Notes: generated by a model not told the origin, from the letters alone. A stretch of DNA of 64,000 nt from Sulfitobacter maritimus (GCF_013346665.1 NZ_JABVBB010000038.1:310001-374000); one strand, 5' to 3'; positions 48,700-57,820 are shown, numbered from the stretch's first letter. Numbers and translations are program-made.

Positions 48700-49563
48700 T
48701 CAGCCGAACCACCACCGCTCGGGCGCGCGCAGGTTGTCCATCGGCGCTTGGCGACCGGGGTTTGGCGGCTGGCGCAGGGCGTTCGACAACACGGTGATCC
48801 CGCCGTTGCTATCCGCCTGTAGGGCCACATCAGAGCGCTCTCGGAACCGAGGTCGCGCGGGCAAATCCGCAGCATCCACAAGCTGTTCGGTCAGCGCCTG
48901 CGCCCGCGCATTGCGGGCCGGGAGCGATACGAGTTCAACCATGTCGAACCAGCCGGCGGTGCCATCCTTATAATGCGTCTCCACCCGCTCGGCCAAGACC
49001 TGACGACCGGCGGAAAAGCGCCGCAAACGGTAAAGCCCGGTGCCGATCCCGTCCTCTGGCGCATGGGCTGGGCGGATCACATAGCGCGGCTCTGACAGCA
49101 GCAGCGGCAGGCCGGGATTCGCTTGAGGCAGTGTGATCTGGACTTGCAAAGCACCTTTGGCCGAGACGTCTGCTTCAGGAAGCACCCGTTGCAGGCTCAT
49201 CACCACATCGCCTGCGGTCAGCGGGCTGCCGTCGTGGAATTGCACCTCGGGCCGCAGATCGAACTGCCATTGCCGTGCATCCCCACTAGCCTGCCAAACG
49301 GTCGCCAATTCGCCCTTGAGGATGCCATTGCCCGCCACTTCGGTCAGCGTATCAAACACCAACCCCTGCCGCGCCACCTGCATGAACAGCCCATCGCCCT
49401 GCACCCAATCGTCCTGCCGCGTTGCGCCAGACAGCGCCAGCCGCAGCCGCCCGCCACGGCGCGGTGGCTCGCCCGCACTTGCCCCCGTCGCGGCCAACAG
49501 CGCTGCCGCGGCACCAGTGGTAAACAGCGCCCGGCGGTCCAAAAGAGAACTGCGCCCGCTCAT
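48700..49563 (-). CDS. Short extracellular solute-binding protein (ABC peptide type, SBP_bac_5-like)
   Basis: A 287-residue exported protein with a Tat-like signal ([21 protein letters not shown]). The body keeps the N-terminal lobe of peptide-binding proteins ([27 protein letters not shown]) and a C-terminal PERWWFG ending, but the family is normally about 500 residues; roughly 200 in the middle are missing. The frame is intact, without an internal stop. No permease is near, so a role in transport is doubtful. The start overlaps the pip stop by one base. Confidence 0.75.
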   Translation of the reverse strand: MSGRSSLLDRRALFTTGAAAALLAATGASAGEPPRRGGRLRLALSGATRQDDWVQGDGLFMQVARQGLVFDTLTEVAGNGILKGELATVWQASGDARQWQFDLRPEVQFHDGSPLTAGDVVMSLQRVLPEADVSAKGALQVQITLPQANPGLPLLLSEPRYVIRPAHAPEDGIGTGLYRLRRFSAGRQVLAERVETHYKDGTAGWFDMVELVSLPARNARAQALTEQLVDAADLPARPRFRERSDVALQADSNGGITVLSNALRQPPNPGRQAPMDNLRAPERWWFG

Positions 49564-50531
49564 CACTTGCCAATCCTGTCCATCGTGCGCACCAATTCCA
49601 GACTAATCCCCGGTTCCGACAGCGCATGTCCCGCATTGCGGATCATCCGCAAATCGGCTTTCGGCCAACGTTGCGCCAGCGCATAGGCACCTGCAGGGGG
49701 GCAGATCATATCGTAACGCCCCTGCACGATAACGCCGGGGATACGGGCAATGCGGCCCATATGCTCAAGGATCTGACCGTCGAACTCCAAAAAGCCCTTG
49801 TTGGTGAAATAATGGTTCTCTAACCGCGAAAACGCCCGTGCATAGGCGGACGGGCCGCCATGCGACACCCCGGCAGAATGTACCGAGGCCAGCGCATTCT
49901 CCCACGCGGCCCAGGCGCGCCCGTATTCCTGCTCAACCCCCATATCGCCGGAAAACAGTCGGCGGTGATAGGCGGCAATCAGATCGTCGCGCTCGCCTTC
50001 AGGGATCAGGTTCACAAACCGCGCCCAAAGCTCAGGCCAGAAGCGTCCGGCCCCGCCGCCGTAGAACCAATTAAGCTCGGCCTGCGTCATGAGGAAGACA
50101 CCGCGCAGGATCAGATGGCGCACGGCCTCCGGATGCGCTTGGGCGTAAATCAGCGCAAGCGTCGCGCCCCATGAGCCACCGAAGACCATCCACTTCTCAA
50201 TGCCAAGCGTGGTGCGAATCAGCTCGATATCAGCCACCAGATGCCACGTCGTGTTGTCGGTGACAGAGGCATGGGGTTTGGACCGCCCGCAGCCGCGCTG
50301 GTCAAACAGCACCACCCTGTATTTCTTCGGGTCAAAATAGCGCCGCATCGCCGGGCTACAGCCGCCACCGGGGCCTCCATGAAGCACAACAACCGGAATC
50401 CCATCCGGGTTGCCACATTGCTCAACATAGACCTGATGTCCCTGCCCGACAGAGAGCATCCGCTGGTCAAAAGGCTGAACCGGCGGATAAAGATGCGATG
50501 CACCGCTTTTTTGGTCGGGATACTTGTCCAT
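49563..50531 (-). CDS. pip: Proline iminopeptidase
   Basis: A 322-residue alpha/beta hydrolase that removes N-terminal proline from peptides. The nucleophile elbow is GGSWGATLAL (Ser in the G-x-S-x-G), the oxyanion region VVLHGGPGGGCS precedes it, and the His is in RNAGHALSE near the C-terminus. It is in the same transcript as the solute-binding protein, and a link to peptide use is possible. It is divergent from ubiG. Confidence 0.94.
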   Translation of the reverse strand: MDKYPDQKSGASHLYPPVQPFDQRMLSVGQGHQVYVEQCGNPDGIPVVVLHGGPGGGCSPAMRRYFDPKKYRVVLFDQRGCGRSKPHASVTDNTTWHLVADIELIRTTLGIEKWMVFGGSWGATLALIYAQAHPEAVRHLILRGVFLMTQAELNWFYGGGAGRFWPELWARFVNLIPEGERDDLIAAYHRRLFSGDMGVEQEYGRAWAAWENALASVHSAGVSHGGPSAYARAFSRLENHYFTNKGFLEFDGQILEHMGRIARIPGVIVQGRYDMICPPAGAYALAQRWPKADLRMIRNAGHALSEPGISLELVRTMDRIGK

Positions 50532-50579
50532 TGCCGCCCTATATAGTCATTAAAGTTAAAAGAGCACAGGGAGATCAGA

Positions 50580-51338
50580 ATGCAAGCGGATCAATCAACC
50601 ATCGACCCCGCCGAGATCGCCAAATTCGAAGCAATGGCCGCCGAATGGTGGGATCTGAACGGCAAGTTCAAGCCGCTGCACATGCTGAATCCTTGTCGGT
50701 TGGACTATATCACCAGCCAGATCGCAGGCGAGTTTGACCGCGGCCTGAAGACCGACGCGCCGTTCAAGGGTCTGCGCATTCTCGACATTGGCTGCGGGGG
50801 CGGGCTGCTGTCAGAGCCGATGGCGCGGCTTGGAGCGGATGTTGTGGGGGCCGATGCAGCAGCGGGCAACATTCCGGTGGCACAGATACATGCGCAGCAA
50901 TCGGGGCTGGAGATCGATTACCGCCATACCACTGCCGAAGACATGGCTGAAGCAGGCGAGAAATTCGACGTGGTGCTTAACATGGAAGTGGTTGAGCACG
51001 TCGCCTCGCCCCTCGACTACCTCACCGCTTGCCGCCGTCTGTTAGAACCGGGAGGGCTGCACATCTGCTCAACCCTGAATCGCAATCCAAAATCCTTTAT
51101 GATGGCGATTGTCGGGGCAGAACATGTAATGCGCTGGCTGCCCAAGGGGACGCATGACTGGAACAAGTTCATCACACCAGATGAGCTTTATGACCTGCTG
51201 AACCGCGCCGGGTTGGAGCCGGTGGACCGCAAGGGCTTTGTCTTCAACCCCATCGCGTGGTCATGGCGCCTGTCGGATCGAGACCTTAGCGTGAACTACG
51301 TCACCGCCAGCCTCAATCCTGGCTCAACTGACGCCTAA
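50580..51338 (+). CDS. ubiG: Ubiquinone biosynthesis O-methyltransferase
   Basis: A 252-residue SAM O-methyltransferase that acts twice in ubiquinone synthesis. The SAM motif is [19 protein letters not shown] at about 66-84, followed by the UbiG features NMEVVEHV and [11 protein letters not shown]. Together with ubiE and ubiB at 2.7-5 kb it marks the organism as a ubiquinone user. AGGGAGA precedes the ATG. The last 26 bases overlap the 3' end of the MarR gene on the other strand. Confidence 0.95.
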   Translation: MQADQSTIDPAEIAKFEAMAAEWWDLNGKFKPLHMLNPCRLDYITSQIAGEFDRGLKTDAPFKGLRILDIGCGGGLLSEPMARLGADVVGADAAAGNIPVAQIHAQQSGLEIDYRHTTAEDMAEAGEKFDVVLNMEVVEHVASPLDYLTACRRLLEPGGLHICSTLNRNPKSFMMAIVGAEHVMRWLPKGTHDWNKFITPDELYDLLNRAGLEPVDRKGFVFNPIAWSWRLSDRDLSVNYVTASLNPGSTDA

Positions 51339-51753
51339 GCGCCCGCAGGATCGGCAGCGTTGCGCGGACCTGCTCTTCGCCCAGATCGTCCACGACGTTG
51401 GAGATCATCGGCGTGATCGCATTGACCGCCGCATCGCGGGCCTGACGTCCGGCCGGGCTGATCGCAACCATCTTGCGCCGGGCGTCATCCCAATCGGGGC
51501 GGATATGCACATAGCCCGCCCATTCCAACTTGCTCAGCGTATTGGTCATGGCCCCCCGCGTGACGTTAAACGTCTCGGCCAATTGCGCGGGCGAGCGTTC
51601 GCCACCGTGCCACGATAGAGAGTTCAGCACCGAGAAATGCGAAATCTCCATCCCGCGCGGCAGAACCCGCGTAAGGCGACTGCGCACCTGTTGATCGGCG
51701 GCCAGCAATTCGCCGAACAGCATGATCGCAAGTGTGTTTTTATCGTCGGTCAT
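51313..51753 (-). CDS. MarR-family transcriptional regulator
   Basis: A 146-residue winged-helix regulator. The DNA-binding part includes [32 protein letters not shown], and the wing [18 protein letters not shown]. Dimerisation helices are at both ends. It lies 11 bases after the nitrilase gene in the same run, suggesting it controls that operon, though its own operator cannot be located. Its 3' end overlaps ubiG by 26 bases. Confidence 0.85.
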   Translation of the reverse strand: MTDDKNTLAIMLFGELLAADQQVRSRLTRVLPRGMEISHFSVLNSLSWHGGERSPAQLAETFNVTRGAMTNTLSKLEWAGYVHIRPDWDDARRKMVAISPAGRQARDAAVNAITPMISNVVDDLGEEQVRATLPILRALRRQLSQD

Positions 51754-51764
51754 TTCGGGTCCGG

Positions 51765-52595
51765 TCAGGGCGCGGCAAAGGGGCGGCGGTTGGCAAGGCT
51801 GGGCACCTTGGCGCGGGCCTTGTCGCATTCTTCCATGTCCATGTCACAAAAGTAAACGCCGGGGGCTGTGCCAGCATCCAATACCACTTCACCCCAAGGG
51901 GCCACGACGAGCGAATGCCCATAGGTATCGCGCGTCTTATGCGCGGCGCTGGCATGGGTGCCGGTCTGGGCCGGGGCCAGCACATAGCACCCATTCTCAA
52001 TGGCCCGCGCGCGCAACAGGCTATGCCAATGCGCCGCCCCGGTGACCGGAGAGAAGGCGGCAGGCATTGTTAAAATCTGCGCCCCCGCTTCGGCCAATGC
52101 CTGATAAAGCGCGGGGAAGCGCATGTCATAACATACCGACATGCCGATCTTGCCAAAGGTCGTTTGCGCCACCACGGCCTTATTGCCAGGTCGGAAACCT
52201 GCGGACTCGCGGTAGGTTTCTGTCGCGCTGATTTCCACGTCGAACATATGGATCTTGTCGTAACGCGCCACGACCTCCCCCTGTGGAGAGATTAGGAAGG
52301 ACCGATTGGCAAAACGCCCATCGCCATCGCGCGTCTTAAGCGCAAGCGAGCCAATTTGCAGCCATATGCCCGCCTTTGCCGCCTCTTCGCGCAGGGCGGC
52401 AAGGGTGGCGTCGTCTTCCTCATAGGCCAGCACGGACTGCTGATGCCTGCGGCTGGTGCTGACGCAATTCGTCACCTCGGGGGTAAGGACAAATTCCGCC
52501 CCGCCCGCCACCGCCTCACGCAGCAAGGCGCGGGTCTCAACCAGATTGGCGGCAGGATCGTCCGAGACGTTGAGTTGCAGCAGCGCGATTTTCAT
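51765..52595 (-). CDS. Carbon-nitrogen hydrolase, nitrilase superfamily
   Basis: A 276-residue hydrolase with the Glu-Lys-Cys triad: TPEVTN (Glu near 39), KIHMFD (Lys near 113) and SVCYDMRF (Cys near 151). It resembles Nit1/Nit2-type amidases that hydrolyse deaminated glutathione or omega-amides; the neighbour grxC fits a glutathione theme. Substrate otherwise not predictable. The ATG overlaps the grxC stop by four bases. Confidence 0.85.
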   Translation of the reverse strand: MKIALLQLNVSDDPAANLVETRALLREAVAGGAEFVLTPEVTNCVSTSRRHQQSVLAYEEDDATLAALREEAAKAGIWLQIGSLALKTRDGDGRFANRSFLISPQGEVVARYDKIHMFDVEISATETYRESAGFRPGNKAVVAQTTFGKIGMSVCYDMRFPALYQALAEAGAQILTMPAAFSPVTGAAHWHSLLRARAIENGCYVLAPAQTGTHASAAHKTRDTYGHSLVVAPWGEVVLDAGTAPGVYFCDMDMEECDKARAKVPSLANRRPFAAP

Positions 52596-52852
52596 CTGTC
52601 TTGCAAAAGCGCGTCAAGCTTGCCGGCACGGTCCAGCGCATAAAGCTCATCACAGCCGCCCACATGCACATCCCCGATGAAAATCTGCGGCACAGTGCGG
52701 GCCCCGCCAGCACGCTGGATCATCTCTTTCTTGCGCTCTGGTTCGGACAGAACATCGACTTCATCGAAGGCCGCGCCCTTTTGGGTCAGCAGACGTTTGG
52801 CAGAATGGCAAAAGCCGCAGAGCGGCGACGTATAGATTTCGACAGGTTGCAT
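52592..52852 (-). CDS. grxC: Glutaredoxin 3
   Basis: An 86-residue glutaredoxin reducing disulfides with glutathione. The active site is CGFC (PLCGFCHSAK) rather than the common CPYC; the TVPQIF cis-proline loop and GGCDELYAL GSH-binding motif are intact. Dithiol activity is therefore expected. It starts the run grxC-nitrilase-marR and lies downstream of comF, 37 bases away. Confidence 0.92.
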   Translation of the reverse strand: MQPVEIYTSPLCGFCHSAKRLLTQKGAAFDEVDVLSEPERKKEMIQRAGGARTVPQIFIGDVHVGGCDELYALDRAGKLDALLQDR

Positions 52853-52889
52853 AGGATCACCCTTTCAACAGTTAACGTTGCACAGTGAT

Positions 52890-53621
52890 CTAGGTCTCTT
52901 TGCCCACGCGCGCCAGTGCCAGCACGAAAACGGGGCCTGATCCGGCATCCAAACAGGCCTGCGCGGTGGCCGATAATGTTGCTCCGGATGTCAAAACGTC
53001 ATCCACCAAGACCACCGGCCGCCCAATCAGCCGATGCCGCCTGCGCGGATGTACGCGGATCGCGTGCTGCAACGCGGCAAAACGATCTGCGCGTCCGAGG
53101 CCGTCGAGCGAGGGGGTGCGGCGCATCCGTTGCAACAGATCAGCGCACCACGGCAAGTCTGTCTGCGCGGCCAAACCCTTTGCCAGCAAGGCCGATTGGT
53201 TGTAGCGCCGTTTGAGCATCCGAAGCCAATGCAGCGGCACCGGGGCGATCAGGGCATCTGGCGGCAAAATATCCCGCGCGGCCTGGGCCAACCAAAGCGC
53301 GGCGGGACGTGCGATTTCTTGTCGGTCGCTATGTTTAAGCGCCAAGACCAGCTTGCGCCCTGTATCGCGATAAAGCAACGCTGCCCGCCCCTGAGTCCAA
53401 GGGCGCGGCGTGGCGAGGCAGGCATCACAATGTGGTGCAACATGATCCCCGTGGCCGGGCAATGGCACGCCACAGGCATCGCAAACGGTGCCGCCAATAA
53501 AGGCCGTATCGCGCCAGCAGGGGCCACAGAGACCAAAATCAGCGTCGACCAATCCACCGCAGGCGAGACAGCGGGCCGGATAAATAACCGATACCGCTGT
53601 TTGAAGTCCCGGCGGCAGCAT
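52890..53621 (-). CDS. ComF-family phosphoribosyltransferase-like protein
   Basis: A 243-residue ComF/GntX-type protein. The N-terminal half has four-cysteine zinc sites (ARCLACGGLVDADFGLC and CDACGVPLPG, CDACLATP); the phosphoribosyltransferase signature VVLVDDVLTSGATLSATA is at the C-terminus. In competent bacteria ComF assists DNA uptake, but here its role is unknown. Only 14 bases separate its start from that of the divergent methyltransferase, so their promoters overlap. Confidence 0.88.
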   Translation of the reverse strand: MLPPGLQTAVSVIYPARCLACGGLVDADFGLCGPCWRDTAFIGGTVCDACGVPLPGHGDHVAPHCDACLATPRPWTQGRAALLYRDTGRKLVLALKHSDRQEIARPAALWLAQAARDILPPDALIAPVPLHWLRMLKRRYNQSALLAKGLAAQTDLPWCADLLQRMRRTPSLDGLGRADRFAALQHAIRVHPRRRHRLIGRPVVLVDDVLTSGATLSATAQACLDAGSGPVFVLALARVGKET

Positions 53622-53635
53622 TCTATTGTTCCTCT

Positions 53636-54454
53636 ATGACAACACAGCCCTCCCTGACCGATCCCACAGCCCTCGCCCAACATCGCGCCCGCGCGACGGG
53701 ACGGGGTATGTTCCTGCAAGAGACCGCCTTTGATGAGGTCAAGGATCGGCTGGAAGTGGTTAACAAATCGTTTACCGCTCCGGCGATTGTAACGGGCTTT
53801 CCGCAGATTTGGTCGGCACTGCATAGCAACGCGAAGCTGGTTCCAGATAGCGAAACACTGGACCTGACCCCGCAGACTCACGATCTGGTGGTGCATGCCA
53901 TGGGGCTACATTGGGCGAATGACCCTATCGGCCAGTTCATCCAATGCCGCCGTGCCCTGCGCCCGGATGGGTTGTTGCAGGCCGTGGCCTTTGGCGGTCA
54001 AACGCTGCACGAATTACGCGCCTGTCTGGGCCAAGCCGAAGCCGAGATCACTGGCGGCATGTCTCCCCGGATCGCGCCGATGGCAGAGCTGCGCGACCTT
54101 GGCGGGTTGTTGCAGCGGGCGGGGCTTGCCCTGCCGGTGGCCGATAGCCTGCCGCTAACGGTCGAATATGCAGACGCTTGGGCGCTGATGCGCGATCTGC
54201 GTGCCATGGGCGAAACCAACGCGTTGGGGGGACGGTTGCGCCGCCCTACCGCCCGCGGTGTGCTAAACCGCGCCGCAGAGCTCTACACTGCGCATTTCAC
54301 CGCCCCCTCGGGCCGGATCACGGCAACCTTTGATCTGATCTTCCTCACCGGTTGGGCGCCGGACGACAGCCAGCCCAAACCGCTGCGTCCCGGCTCGGCC
54401 CAGCAACGGCTGGCAGATGCGTTGAATAGTCGCGAAGAGCCCCTGCCCGATTGA
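53636..54454 (+). CDS. SAM-methyltransferase-fold protein, NDUFAF5/BioC-like
   Basis: A 272-residue protein with the class I methyltransferase layout but a degenerate SAM glycine motif: the region expected near 45-65 reads APAIVTGFPQIWSAL. The downstream block AMGLHWANDPIGQFIQCRRAL is retained and typical of the NDUFAF5-like family, one member of which hydroxylates an arginine in complex I instead of methylating. A complex I assembly role is therefore possible. Divergent from comF; ferrochelatase follows after 54 bases. Confidence 0.7.
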   Translation: MTTQPSLTDPTALAQHRARATGRGMFLQETAFDEVKDRLEVVNKSFTAPAIVTGFPQIWSALHSNAKLVPDSETLDLTPQTHDLVVHAMGLHWANDPIGQFIQCRRALRPDGLLQAVAFGGQTLHELRACLGQAEAEITGGMSPRIAPMAELRDLGGLLQRAGLALPVADSLPLTVEYADAWALMRDLRAMGETNALGGRLRRPTARGVLNRAAELYTAHFTAPSGRITATFDLIFLTGWAPDDSQPKPLRPGSAQQRLADALNSREEPLPD

Positions 54455-54508
54455 CCCAGAAGGCAGAGCCGCTATTTCAGCGCGGACCCCATGTGCAAGG
54501 AACACCCG

Positions 54509-55570
54509 ATGCAGGCCAATCAGAATGACCTCGTTCAGCCCCAACACGCCCCTGCCGAGCACCCTGCCGTGCCACGGCCCAAGGTGGGCGTATTGCTGGC
54601 CAACCTCGGCACGCCGGATGGCTATGACTATTGGTCGATGCGGCGTTACCTGAATGAGTTCCTCTCTGACCGTCGGGTGATCGATTACAGCCCCTGGAAA
54701 TGGCAACCCCTGCTGCAACTGGTGATCCTGAGCAAACGCCCCTTCACCAGCGGTGCGGCTTATAAATCCATCTGGAACGAGGCCGAAAACGAAAGCCCGT
54801 TGGCCACGATTACCAAAGCGCAAACCGCCAAGATTACAGCGGCGATGCAGGCCCGCTATGGGACGGATGTAATGGTCGATTACGCCATGCGCTACGGCAA
54901 CCCTTCGACCAAATCCAAGGTCGAGGCCATGGTGGCAGCGGGCTGTCAGAAGATCCTCTTTTTCCCGCTCTACCCCCAATACGCAGGCGCCACGACGGCC
55001 ACCGCGAATGACGCTTTCTTTGCTGCGCTGGCGAAAGAGAAATGGCAACCCGCGGCCCGCACAGTGCCTGCCTATTTCGACCGGCCTGACTATATCGAAG
55101 CATTGGCCCAATCCGTTGAGCGTGCCTACGGCGCCAAGGACAAAAAACCCGATCTGCTGATCTGCTCTTACCACGGTTTGCCACAGCGCTACCTGATGGA
55201 GGGCGACCCCTATCACTGCCAGTGCCAGAAAACGACACGCCTGCTCAAGGAGCGGCTTGGTTGGCAAGGCAGCGAGATCATGACGACCTTCCAATCGCAG
55301 TTCGGATCTGAGGTATGGTTGCAGCCCTATACGGTGGAAGAGGTCGCTCGGCAGGCCAAAGCGGGCAATAAGAGCATCGCCGTATGCGCACCCGCTTTCT
55401 CGGCGGATTGCATCGAAACGCTTGAAGAGATCAACGAAGAGATCAAGGAAAGCTTTGAAGAGGCAGGCGGTGAGGAGTTCACCTATATCCCCTGCCTGAA
55501 TGACGATGACGCGCATATCGAGGCGCTGTCGGCCATCATTACCGAAAATCTGGCAGGTTGGCTCGACTGA
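54509..55570 (+). CDS. hemH: Ferrochelatase
   Basis: A 353-residue enzyme that inserts Fe(II) into protoporphyrin IX, the last step in haem synthesis. The catalytic His is in LLICSYHGLPQRYL and the C-terminal Glu cluster is in CIETLEEINEEI. VGVLLANLGTPDGYDYWSM starts the domain. ATG at 54509 has AAGGA seven bases upstream and is preferred over 54491. The Asp/Glu-rich end ENLAGWLD is typical of alphaproteobacteria. Confidence 0.95.
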   Translation: MQANQNDLVQPQHAPAEHPAVPRPKVGVLLANLGTPDGYDYWSMRRYLNEFLSDRRVIDYSPWKWQPLLQLVILSKRPFTSGAAYKSIWNEAENESPLATITKAQTAKITAAMQARYGTDVMVDYAMRYGNPSTKSKVEAMVAAGCQKILFFPLYPQYAGATTATANDAFFAALAKEKWQPAARTVPAYFDRPDYIEALAQSVERAYGAKDKKPDLLICSYHGLPQRYLMEGDPYHCQCQKTTRLLKERLGWQGSEIMTTFQSQFGSEVWLQPYTVEEVARQAKAGNKSIAVCAPAFSADCIETLEEINEEIKESFEEAGGEEFTYIPCLNDDDAHIEALSAIITENLAGWLD

Positions 55571-55622
55571 GCCAGTCTAGGGCCGTTCCGAGGGTCGGCC
55601 TTATTACCCTACCCCCAGACGC

Positions 55623-55650
55623 AAAAAAGGCGGTGCAAGCACCGCCTTTT
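55623..55650. terminator. Bidirectional terminator between hemH and the small secreted protein
   Basis: GGCGGTGC and GCACCGCC pair around AA, with six A on the left and four T on the right, so the stem has a U-run on either strand. Serves both convergent genes. Confidence 0.85.
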
Positions 55651-55671
55651 CCGTTTGATCGTCAGTTCCGA

Positions 55672-55854
55672 TTAGTCGGAAGCAACAGCTGCGGCAACCA
55701 GGGCCAGCAGGATCAGGGGAACCAGGATGCCCGAGGACGAACCTGTTGTTTCTTCCACGATGACCGGTGCTTCAACAATCGGCTCAGCCAGCGAACCAGC
55801 GAAAGCAGTCGATGCAGCAGCGGACAGAGCAGCGGCGAGAACGAGTTTCTTCAT
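55672..55854 (-). CDS. Small secreted or membrane protein of 60 residues
   Basis: The protein has a signal peptide (KKLVLAAALSAAASTAFA), a short Glu/Val/Pro-rich linker (EPIVEAPVIVEETTGSSSG) and a C-terminal hydrophobic helix (ILVPLILLALVAAAVASD). GGAGGT precedes the ATG. It could be a single-span membrane peptide. Homologues next to hemH are sometimes named 'ferrochelatase' by mistake; nothing here supports that. No function can be given. Confidence 0.7.
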   Translation of the reverse strand: MKKLVLAAALSAAASTAFAGSLAEPIVEAPVIVEETTGSSSGILVPLILLALVAAAVASD

Positions 55855-55995
55855 AACATAACCTCCAGAATAGGCGTGCAGTATCATATACATACACGCA
55901 CCCAAGACTTACCTCGTGAAACTGTTCTAAACAGGGTCGGCGAAAGTTTGCAAACCCACAATTAGCTATTGCCTAAAGGAATCAGGGGCATGTCG

Positions 55996-56607
55996 TCATA
56001 TTAGCAACACTTGGGTGCCCACCTTCGACAAGGCAAAAAGTTCCGCGATATGTTCATTGTAGAGCCCGATGCAACCATTGGAAGACTTGCGGCCAATTTT
56101 CCTTGTATCGTGGGTGCCGTGGATCCGGTAATAGGTCCAGCTAAGGTAGAGCGCATGGGTGCCAAGCGGGTTGTCCGGGCCGGGGCCAACATAGGGCGGC
56201 CAATCAGGATTGCGCTTAAGCATCGAGGGCGTTGGACGCCAGCTTGGGCCTTCGACCTTTTTGATCACACGGGTCCGGCCACGACGGGTCAGGTCTTCGG
56301 TCAGAGGCACGGAAGAGGGGTAAAGCTTGTAGATGCTTTGATCGTCGGACCAGTAATGCACGGCGCGGCTGTCGATATCTACGAGGATCGCGCCATTGCG
56401 CGTATTGCTGAAATAGGGACGCCAATCCAGCATCCGAAAGCTTGAGACATTGCGCTTGGCGCTGCCAGCCAGATCACCATCAGCTTGGGTCGTCGCGGCA
56501 GAGTTCAGCGATGTCGTGTCCTGCGCCAAAGCTGGGGTCGCCAGCATGGCTGCACTGCCAGCAAGAAAGCCACGGCGGCTCTTTAACGAAAATCGGTGAG
56601 CGGACAT
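55996..56607 (-). CDS. L,D-transpeptidase (YkuD-type) with Tat signal
   Basis: A 203-residue exported enzyme. The signal SRRGFLAGSAAMLATPALAQ has a twin arginine. The YkuD catalytic motif is HGTHDTRKIGRKSSNGCIGL, with the His, the Ser-x-Gly-Cys-type end SNGCIGL and the nucleophile Cys. It can form 3-3 cross-links in peptidoglycan or attach proteins to it. GGAGAT precedes the start. A second L,D-transpeptidase lies 1.2 kb downstream at 57323. Confidence 0.88.
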   Translation of the reverse strand: MSAHRFSLKSRRGFLAGSAAMLATPALAQDTTSLNSAATTQADGDLAGSAKRNVSSFRMLDWRPYFSNTRNGAILVDIDSRAVHYWSDDQSIYKLYPSSVPLTEDLTRRGRTRVIKKVEGPSWRPTPSMLKRNPDWPPYVGPGPDNPLGTHALYLSWTYYRIHGTHDTRKIGRKSSNGCIGLYNEHIAELFALSKVGTQVLLI

Positions 56608-56770
56608 GGGATCTCCAGACTATGATTATGCTAACTGTCTCTATATGGCGCGAATGTCGCAGTTTCAAATCAAACCGGCCTCCGCTGGCAGAGTCATGCC
56701 GATGTGCGTTTGAACTGCAACGCCCGCCGATGTAAGGCAAGAAAAAATTTTAACAGCGTGGAGCGCTCTC

Positions 56771-57268
56771 ATGATCCGTATCCTGTCCATCCTATTGGCG
56801 CTCACGGTGGCGCTGTCCGCCTGTACGCCTGTGTCGGCCCCCGGTGGGAAATCGGGCAATATCTATCGCCTCAGCCGCTCGGATGCGGGCAAGATTCAGT
56901 TTCGGATGTTGGATTCGGTCAACGCATTGCGCAGCGCTGCCGGTGTGACGCCGCTAGAGCTGGACTCGAAGCTCAACGCAGCCGCTGCAACTCATGCGCG
57001 GGATATGTCGGTGCAGAACCGCCCTTGGCACTTTGGCTCTGACGGTTCTTCGCCAATCGACCGCATCCAGCGTGTTGGCTACACCGGCGGCTTGGTGGGC
57101 GAGGTTATCTCCGAAACCTATGAGACAGAACTTGAAACGCTGGCTGCTTGGATGGAAAAACCAGACACACGCCGCATTCTGATGGCACCCGATGGCCGTC
57201 AAATGGGCTTTTCGTGGTATCAAGAAAACGGCGGCAAAATCTGGTGGACGTTGGTTGTGGGTAATTAA
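56771..57268 (+). CDS. CAP-domain lipoprotein
   Basis: A 165-residue protein. A lipobox LSAC follows a short hydrophobic stretch (IRILSILLALTVALSAC), so Cys17 is lipidated. The CAP/SCP fold is recognised by NALRSAAGVTPLELDSKLNAAAATHARDMS and WHFGSDGSSPIDRIQRVGY, and ends GGKIWWTLVVGN. CAP proteins bind lipids or act in cell-wall and surface processes, exact role open. It lies between two L,D-transpeptidases on the opposite strand. Confidence 0.82.
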   Translation: MIRILSILLALTVALSACTPVSAPGGKSGNIYRLSRSDAGKIQFRMLDSVNALRSAAGVTPLELDSKLNAAAATHARDMSVQNRPWHFGSDGSSPIDRIQRVGYTGGLVGEVISETYETELETLAAWMEKPDTRRILMAPDGRQMGFSWYQENGGKIWWTLVVGN

Positions 57269-57288
57269 ACCAGCAGGGTAATCTCGCA

Positions 57289-57308
57289 CCGGCCCTTCGC
57301 GGGGCCGG
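57289..57308. terminator. Stem-loop between the convergent CAP and L,D-transpeptidase genes
   Basis: CCGGCCC and GGGCCGG pair perfectly around TTCGCG, in a 54-base gap between convergent stops. No clear T-run. Confidence 0.55.
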
Positions 57309-57322
57309 CGCAAGGCGCGGCC

Positions 57323-57820
57323 TTATGGGGTGATCAGCACCGGCGTGCCGTCACGGACCATCGCATAGATGTCCTCAATCTCGTCATTGTCGCAGGCGAT
57401 ACAACCCCAAGTCCAATCGCCTTTCTCTTTCTTTCGCGGGTGTTTTTGCCCGTGAATGAAGATGTCGCCACCCGGACTTTTCCCAAGCGACCGCGCATAT
57501 TCAACGTCCTGCGCATTGGGGTAATCGATCCCAACAGACAGATGGAATCGGCTGTTCGGGTTGCGCCGATCAACGCGGTACAGCCCTTCGGGCGTGCGCC
57601 CATCCCCTTCGACCCTCTTGTGGCCAACAGGGGCAAAGCCCAGCTTAATGCGATAGCTCTCAAGCACCTCATTGTGATGCAAAAGCATCATCCGGCGCTG
57701 GCCTTTATTCACCACCACATAGGTCACTTCCGGCCCGGTATAGCGCTTGAACTTGCTGCTGCTACATGCCCCGAGCGCCACCAAAGCGGTGCCCCCAAGT
57801 ATCATATTCCTGCGTTTCAT
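57323..57820 (-). CDS. L,D-transpeptidase family lipoprotein (YkuD-type)
   Basis: A 165-residue protein with a lipobox LGAC (MILGGTALVALGAC) and YkuD domain: VTYVVVNKGQRRMMLLH at the start, DIFIHGQKHP and the cysteine motif WTWGCIACDND. The motif WGCIACDN differs from the standard SxGC(I/V)R in lacking the Ser and Arg, as in a subset often seen in alphaproteobacteria. Cell-wall cross-linking or related chemistry is expected. GAGG is a few bases upstream of ATG. Confidence 0.85.
   Translation of the reverse strand: MKRRNMILGGTALVALGACSSSKFKRYTGPEVTYVVVNKGQRRMMLLHHNEVLESYRIKLGFAPVGHKRVEGDGRTPEGLYRVDRRNPNSRFHLSVGIDYPNAQDVEYARSLGKSPGGDIFIHGQKHPRKKEKGDWTWGCIACDNDEIEDIYAMVRDGTPVLITP

Noticed and set aside
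48700-49563. Solute-binding protein as a frameshifted pseudogene
   Set aside because: The frame is intact, has a signal sequence, translational coupling to pip and a family-like C-terminus; a compact protein is more likely.
54263-55516. 417-codon frame opposite hemH
   Set aside because: Ferrochelatase on the + strand is complete with its catalytic His; the antisense frame resembles no family.
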